From assembly GCA_017652545.1 (NCBI GenBank), contig JAGCAV010000259.1:1-10712 (forward strand): DNA of 10,712 nucleotides, given 5' to 3'. Below are positions 7,384 through 10,712 of this stretch, piece by piece. Every line of letters starts with the position of its first letter. The stretch's first letter is position 1. The notes below the pieces were generated by a model that was not told where the DNA came from, made no database searches, and saw only the letters and a list, made by a program, of their open reading frames with translations. Position numbers and translations under genes: made by a program. Origin of the DNA: Lachnospiraceae bacterium (GTDB taxonomy: Bacteria; Bacillota_A; Clostridia; Lachnospirales; Lachnospiraceae).

Positions 7384-7466
7384 AAAAAAAGAATAAAAAA
7401 AGTGTAAAAAAAGATGCTGAAAATGTGCATAAAACGCTTGTTACAGAAGATCGAAAGTGGTAAAAT
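7384..7466 (+). promoter_or_regulatory. Promoter with upstream phased A-tracts
   Basis: TTGTTA (7438-7443), a 17-base spacer and TAAAAT (7461-7466) form the promoter of the two-gene unit that follows. Upstream lie three A7 tracts at 7384-7390, 7395-7401 and 7406-7412, spaced exactly 11 bases apart. Phased A-tracts bend DNA and can act as UP-element-like enhancers. The leader between the promoter and the first ATG is about 65 bases and has no obvious stable fold beyond a small GCG-TTAAT-CGC hairpin near 7493. Confidence 0.7.
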
Positions 7467-7536
7467 ACTTCCGGTGATTTACTGCTTTATCGCGTTAATG
7501 CGCTGACCAGACAGGCAGAGCAGGGAGGATTTTCAG

Positions 7537-7908
7537 ATGAAGTTTCATCCTTTGTGTCCGGGCACTGCATCGACAGACCTGACAGAGGAATACAAAACGG
7601 CCAGGGCGATCGGCAGTCTTCGGATCGGGGATAAGAACCTGTTCTGCAGGCTGCGTCTGAAAGTCTATTATGTCCCGTATGAACTGATACGCAGATGCTA
7701 CCGAAGGGTCCTGCTGGTACCCGCGACGGTCTGCTGCGGAAAGGGAGAGCTCCACGTTGAAAACCTGGTGATCTGTACGCAGGAGGGAGAGATTGCTCAG
7801 GTCCCGCTTCCCGGAACGCGGGAGGCAAAGGAAGTGATGCGGGAACTGAAGATCAGGATCCGTGACTGCATTTTCACAGCTCCGCTGGAAAAAGAAGCGG
7901 AGAAATAA
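7537..7908 (+). CDS. Small cysteine-rich protein of unknown function
   Basis: A 123-residue protein with GGGAGG (7523-7528) eight bases ahead of its ATG. I do not recognise the family. It has no signal peptide or membrane helix and should be cytoplasmic. It contains seven cysteines (7, 37, 54, 66, 67, 80, 111) without a regular CxxC zinc-binding spacing. The pattern is alternating short strands (IGDKNLFCRLRLKVYYVP at 30-47, then GELHVENLVIC at 70-80) ending in a helix (TREAKEVMRELKIRIRD at 94-110). That is reminiscent of a bacterial PH-like barrel, but this is an impression from the sequence only. It is followed after 17 bases by the next gene in the same unit. Confidence 0.75.
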   Translation: MKFHPLCPGTASTDLTEEYKTARAIGSLRIGDKNLFCRLRLKVYYVPYELIRRCYRRVLLVPATVCCGKGELHVENLVICTQEGEIAQVPLPGTREAKEVMRELKIRIRDCIFTAPLEKEAEK

Positions 7909-7925
7909 GCAGGAAGGAAGATTGC

Positions 7926-8420
7926 ATGATGACACTGGAGGAAGCGCTGGAGCGTGTGCTGCGTTCTTACCGGAGATACTACAATATAGATACGCAAAAT
8001 CCGGCTGCGCCGTTTGCGGCGGAAGCTTCGTTCAGCGAACATGATACGGGGTATTTTCTGGTAAAGGCAGCCAGAATCTCGGAAAGCGATTCAAAGGAGT
8101 TTGTTTTTTTCGCACTGGAGGATCATCTGAACATTGCCCGGTTTGAGCGGCTTGACGCGGCAGCCTGGGAAACCGGAATGGCCCGTGTGAAACCTGAAGC
8201 AGGGCATAAAAGTACGGATGTCATCCTGGTTATCCTCACCAACAAACTGGATGAGGACTGTGCGTCGCTGATCCGAACCAGAAAACGCTACCAAAGCTAT
8301 CGCTTCGGCCTTCTCGGCTGGAGCCATTACAGACTGATTGCCATGGAGGTCCCGACAGGGAAAGAGGCCCACAACCGCCAGGGCCGTGAACTGCCCCGCC
8401 TCCTCAGCAATATAACCTGA
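7926..8420 (+). CDS. Conserved-looking protein of unknown function, 164 aa
   Basis: A cytoplasmic 164-residue protein behind AGGAAGGAAG (7911-7920); Met1 or Met2 may be the start. It opens with an amphipathic helix (LEEALERVLRSYRRYYN, 4-20), then alternates strands and helices (GYFLVKAARI at 42-51, KEFVFFALEDHL at 57-68, DVILVILTNKLD at 98-109), and has a distinctive late motif YRFGLLGWSHYRLIAMEV at 125-142. From memory this outline resembles a recently named Firmicute DUF (DUF8052), but I cannot confirm it. No catalytic motif is apparent. It shares a transcript with the 123-aa protein, and a hairpin begins at its stop codon. Confidence 0.78.
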   Translation: MMTLEEALERVLRSYRRYYNIDTQNPAAPFAAEASFSEHDTGYFLVKAARISESDSKEFVFFALEDHLNIARFERLDAAAWETGMARVKPEAGHKSTDVILVILTNKLDEDCASLIRTRKRYQSYRFGLLGWSHYRLIAMEVPTGKEAHNRQGRELPRLLSNIT

Positions 8421-8448
8421 CAAAAGCAGGAAGTGCCTGTGTCAGGTT
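8414..8448 (+). other. Strong hairpin spanning the stop codon of the 164-aa gene
   Basis: AACCTGACA (8414-8422) pairs with TGTCAGGTT (8440-8448). After an AAAG bulge, CAGG (8427-8430) pairs with CCTG (8436-8439). The TGA stop (8418-8420) lies in the left arm. No T-run follows, so a classical terminator is unlikely; a 3'-end-protecting or Rho-type stop structure is possible. The right arm ends in the TT of the cstA -35 box. Confidence 0.6.
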
Positions 8449-8475
8449 GACGAGCAAAAATGCTCAAAATATCTT
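8447..8475 (+). promoter_or_regulatory. Promoter of cstA with an operator-like palindrome in the spacer
   Basis: TTGACG (8447-8452), a 17-base spacer and TATCTT (8470-8475) form a plausible promoter. A perfect inverted repeat GAGCA-AAAA-TGCTC (8452-8465) begins at the last base of the -35 and fills most of the spacer, the classic place for a repressor operator. The ribosome binding site for cstA is AAAGGGGA at 8488-8495, eight bases before the ATG. Confidence 0.55.
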
Positions 8476-8503
8476 TATTATTAAGGGAAAGGGGAAATAA
8501 ATC

Positions 8504-10195
8504 ATGACAGCATTATTGATTATTCTTGCTGCGATCGTCCTGCTCGTGATCGGTTATGTGACATACGGCAGCTGGCTGGCGAAGCAGTGGGGAGTGGATC
8601 CTACCCGCAAAACACCCGCAGTGACAAAAGAAGACGGCGTTGACTATGTGGCGGCACCTGCGGCGGTTCTGATGGGGCATCATTTTTCATCTATCGCCGG
8701 AGCAGGCCCGATCAACGGCCCGATACAGGCTTCTGTATTTGGCTGGGTTCCGGTCTTCCTGTGGTGTGTGGTTGGCGGTATTTTCTTTGGCGGCCTGCAG
8801 GATTTCGGTTCTCTGTTCGCTTCGATCCGTCACGACGGCAAGTCGGTCGGTGAGATCATTGCGGACTCAATGGGCAAACGCGCACAGAAACTGTTCATCA
8901 TCTTTGCGCTGCTGGTTCTGATCCTGGTCATTGCGTCCTTTGTCAACGTTGTGGCAGGCACATTCTTCACCGCTCCGGACGCCGGACAGTTTGGCTTTGT
9001 GCTTCATCCCAACAATAACCAGACAACGGCCATGATCTCCGTGCTGTTCATCCTGCTTGCGATTGTTTACGGCGTACTGACGAATCGTGTCGGAATGAAG
9101 ACTGTTACCGCAACCATCATTGGTCTTGCCGGTATCGTGCTTTCACTGGTGATCGGTCTGAATGTCGGTCTGGCTCTGAGCAGGACTGCATGGATCATCA
9201 TCATCGGCCTTTATATTACCGTTGCTTCACTGATCCCGGTGTGGATCATGCTTCAGCCCCGTGACTATCTGTCCAGCTTCCTGCTTTATGCCATGATGAT
9301 CATCGCCATTGGCGGCATCATTTTCTCGGCATTCTCCGGAGGCGCAACCTTCCAGCTGCCGGCATTCAATGGCTGGAAACTGGCGAATGGCAGCATGCTG
9401 TTCCCGACCCTGTTCATCACGGTCGCCTGCGGCGCCTGCTCAGGTTTCCACTCACTGATCTCAACAGGTACTTCATCCAAGCAGCTGTCCAGTGAAGCGC
9501 ATGCAAAGGCAATCGGTTATGGCTCCATGCTGATCGAGTCCGCTCTGGGCGTGATCTCCCTGATTGCCGTCGGTATGATCTCCACCGGGTACACACCGGA
9601 TCTGGGTTCACCGGCCAGCGCTTTCGCGAATGGTATCGCAGCCATGTTCGGCGGCAACGCCGTGATCGCCGCGCTTCTTACACTGGCAGTTTCGGTCTTT
9701 GCTCTGACTTCGCTGGATACCGGTACAAGGCTGAGCCGTTTCATGTTCAGTGAACTGTTCCTGAAGGAAAATGAGGCTTCCTATAAAGATGCCAAAGGTT
9801 TCCGTAAGGTTCTCACACATCCGCTGATCGGTACCCTGTTCATGGTTGTCATCGGATGTATTCTCGGCGGTCTGAGCCTCAGTCAGATCTGGGGTCTGTT
9901 CGGCGCAGCAAACCAGCTGCTCGCAGGCATCGCTCTGCTGGCTGTGTGTACATGGCTCGGGCAGGTCGGAAAGAACAACAAGATGTTCTATTTCCCGATG
10001 GCCTTCATGCTTGCTGCAACGCTGTGCTCACTGATCCTGACCATCAAGGCAAAATTCGGCCTGATCGGTGGCGGCACAGCAGCCTGGGGCGACTGGTTCC
10101 AGCTGGTATTTGCACTGGCCATGGTCGTGCTGGCAGTTATCCTTGTCATTGAGGGTGTCGGCGCACTCAGCAAACAGGGTTCGAAAAAGAGATAA
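8504..10195 (+). CDS. cstA: CstA-family carbon starvation protein (peptide/pyruvate transporter)
   Basis: A 563-residue polytopic inner-membrane transporter of the CstA family; E. coli members import peptides and pyruvate. Family hallmarks near the N-terminus are DYVAAPAAVLMGHHFSSIAG at residues 47-66, the following AGPINGP (67-73), GGLQDFGSLFASIRHDGKSV at 96-115 and GEI after it. The rest consists of many hydrophobic segments, with ACGACSGFHSLISTGTSSKQ in the second half. It is shorter than E. coli CstA (about 700 residues), as is usual for Firmicute members. The small YbdD-type partner often found beside enterobacterial cstA is absent. It has its own promoter and a terminator after it, so it is monocistronic. 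No LytTR-type or BtsSR-like regulator is in the window, and the substrate cannot be decided from sequence. Confidence 0.94.
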   Translation: MTALLIILAAIVLLVIGYVTYGSWLAKQWGVDPTRKTPAVTKEDGVDYVAAPAAVLMGHHFSSIAGAGPINGPIQASVFGWVPVFLWCVVGGIFFGGLQDFGSLFASIRHDGKSVGEIIADSMGKRAQKLFIIFALLVLILVIASFVNVVAGTFFTAPDAGQFGFVLHPNNNQTTAMISVLFILLAIVYGVLTNRVGMKTVTATIIGLAGIVLSLVIGLNVGLALSRTAWIIIIGLYITVASLIPVWIMLQPRDYLSSFLLYAMMIIAIGGIIFSAFSGGATFQLPAFNGWKLANGSMLFPTLFITVACGACSGFHSLISTGTSSKQLSSEAHAKAIGYGSMLIESALGVISLIAVGMISTGYTPDLGSPASAFANGIAAMFGGNAVIAALLTLAVSVFALTSLDTGTRLSRFMFSELFLKENEASYKDAKGFRKVLTHPLIGTLFMVVIGCILGGLSLSQIWGLFGAANQLLAGIALLAVCTWLGQVGKNNKMFYFPMAFMLAATLCSLILTIKAKFGLIGGGTAAWGDWFQLVFALAMVVLAVILVIEGVGALSKQGSKKR

Positions 10196-10254
10196 GAACG
10201 GCTCCTGTAAATAGTAAATCATATAAATGACATGATCGACATTATCATGATCCT

Positions 10255-10303
10255 GAAAAGCTTCGGCTCCGGCGGCGGTGTTATCCGGCCGGAGCTTTTC
10301 TTA
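10255..10303 (+). terminator. Intrinsic terminator after cstA
   Basis: GAAAAGCTTCGG (10255-10266) pairs with CCGGAGCTTTTC (10289-10300) over 12 bp with one T-G wobble. CCGG/CCGG pairing can extend the helix inside the loop. The T-rich right arm and following TTATT complete the signal, and the A-rich left arm would allow weaker function in the reverse direction. Confidence 0.8.
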
Positions 10304-10318
10304 TTGCATGAGCTACAG

Positions 10319-10347
10319 TTGGATTCCCGGACGGCATGGGATATAAA
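10319..10347 (+). promoter_or_regulatory. Promoter of the candidate structured RNA
   Basis: TTGGAT (10319-10324), a 17-base spacer and TATAAA (10342-10347). The expected start near 10353-10355 coincides with the first base pairs of the folded region that follows, which supports both calls. Confidence 0.55.
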
Positions 10348-10351
10348 AGAT

Positions 10352-10571
10352 GGACCCGGAGCGGGTGTGATATTCGACGCTCGAACGATCTCCGCCCCAT
10401 CAGGTCCGCCCTGAACGCCCGTCCACTGGACGGGCAGGGCCCACTCCGGTGAGCTGCCCGCCAACTTGGTCTAGGGGGTCGAAGCATTCGCCGAACGGTA
10501 CGCTCTTACTTCGCCCCCCAAGATTGCGTAGGCTGCCATCTTACTCTTCGGTTCCTACGCATGCTTTTGCT
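10352..10571 (+). ncRNA. Candidate structured non-coding RNA, family not recognised
   Basis: This GC-rich stretch has no convincing coding frame but a dense set of consistent helices. GGACCCGGAG (10352-10361) pairs with CTCCG (10390-10394) and GGTCC (10403-10407) and encloses TTCGA-CGC-TCGAA (10373-10385). Directly adjoining is GCCCTG/CAGGGC (10408-10413, 10435-10440), capped by CCCGTCC-ACT-GGACGGG (10418-10434). Next come CTTGG, GGGG and CGAAG (10465-10484) pairing with CTTCG, CCCC and CCAAG (10509-10522). Last is TGCGTAGG/CCTACGCA (10525-10532, 10554-10561), followed by TGCTTTTGCTT, a terminator-like end. With the promoter at 10319-10347 this suggests a free-standing transcript of about 210 nt. 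I do not find the signatures of tmRNA, RNase P RNA, SRP RNA, a T-box or a cobalamin riboswitch. 6S RNA or another Firmicute structured RNA such as the raiA motif is not excluded. A cis-acting leader for a gene beyond the window is the alternative. Confidence 0.6.
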
Positions 10572-10712
10572 TACGAATTCACACACCGCTCCTGCTGCCT
10601 CAGATTATGAGCGCATGCCTGTCCGGTAATATTAACCGAACAGACAGAAAAGATCTTATATATACGCAAAGAGCTGCGGCAGGGGGAGAGGCGGGTGTTT
10701 CCTTGTAGGGTC
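10572..10712. other. Non-coding tail of the window with a 25-bp imperfect inverted repeat
   Basis: CTGTCCGGT (10619-10627) and ACCGAACAG (10635-10643) are inverted repeats with one mismatch around AATATTA. They could be an operator or a hairpin. A TATATA sequence at 10657-10664 follows without a convincing -35. GCATGC at 10613-10618 repeats the 6-mer at 10559-10564 and could pair with it, so the RNA might extend this far. No gene start is visible in the last 60 bases, which are G-rich. Confidence 0.4.

Noticed and set aside
7423..7446. Possible catabolite-responsive element around AAAACGCTTG in the promoter of the 123-aa gene
   Set aside because: Only the central core matches; the outer TG and CA positions of the consensus do not.
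10219..10487. Short frames (60-81 codons) on both strands in the region after cstA
   Set aside because: They cut across the terminator and the helices of the candidate RNA, lack ribosome sites and resemble no protein family.
10352..10571. tmRNA, RNase P RNA, SRP RNA, T-box or cobalamin riboswitch as identity of the structured region
   Set aside because: The conserved sequences I know for each (for example the SRP GGAAGGAAGCA loop, the RNase P GAGGAAAGTCC core, the T-box GGGTGGNACCGCG) are absent on both strands.

Overview
The window reads as a chromosomal segment of a Gram-positive, anaerobic, Clostridia/Lachnospiraceae-like Firmicute. This is inferred from gene content and style, not from a marker gene. 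The supporting signs are strong AGGAGG-type ribosome binding sites, SigA-type promoters, hairpin-plus-T-run terminators, a PTS-dependent DhaKLM kinase with a one-domain DhaM, a secreted thermolysin-family protein with an acidic Thr/Glu-rich tail, and a short CstA-type transporter. I see no insertion sequence, phage gene, tRNA, rRNA or CRISPR array.

Layout: (1) 1-355, minus strand: the N-terminal part of an unrecognised membrane-anchored protein that runs off the left edge, with its own consensus promoter. (2) 530-2615: a compact dhaK-dhaL-dhaM operon behind a TTGACG-17-TAGAAT promoter. It phosphorylates dihydroxyacetone using phosphate from the PTS. (3) 2681-5651: a possibly activator-dependent promoter with two CTGTGACA repeats at 11-bp period, a possible 22-codon leader ORF, an exported 909-aa M4 (thermolysin-type) metallopeptidase and a strong terminator. 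(4) 5734-7368: a possible 18-codon leader ORF with a hairpin over its stop, then a polytopic membrane protein with a C-terminal YdcF/SanA-type DUF218 domain, then a terminator. (5) 7384-8448: exactly phased A-tracts and a promoter, then two small cytoplasmic proteins of unknown function in one transcription unit. (6) 8447-10303: cstA, with a palindrome inside its promoter spacer, then a terminator. (7) 10304-10712: no convincing protein gene, but a promoter followed at the expected distance by a GC-rich chain of nested hairpins, a candidate structured non-coding RNA of about 210 nt that I cannot assign to a family. A 25-bp imperfect inverted repeat follows near the right edge.

How the parts relate: DhaKLM feeds triose phosphate into glycolysis, and CstA-type proteins import peptides or pyruvate, so both are carbon-acquisition functions. 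The secreted peptidase could supply peptides, but a functional link between it and CstA is only an inference from proximity; a terminator lies after the peptidase, another after the DUF218 gene, and each unit has its own control region. The most unusual parts are the non-coding ones: the unassigned RNA at 10352-10571, the response-regulator-like repeats at 2681-2699, and the small leader ORFs.
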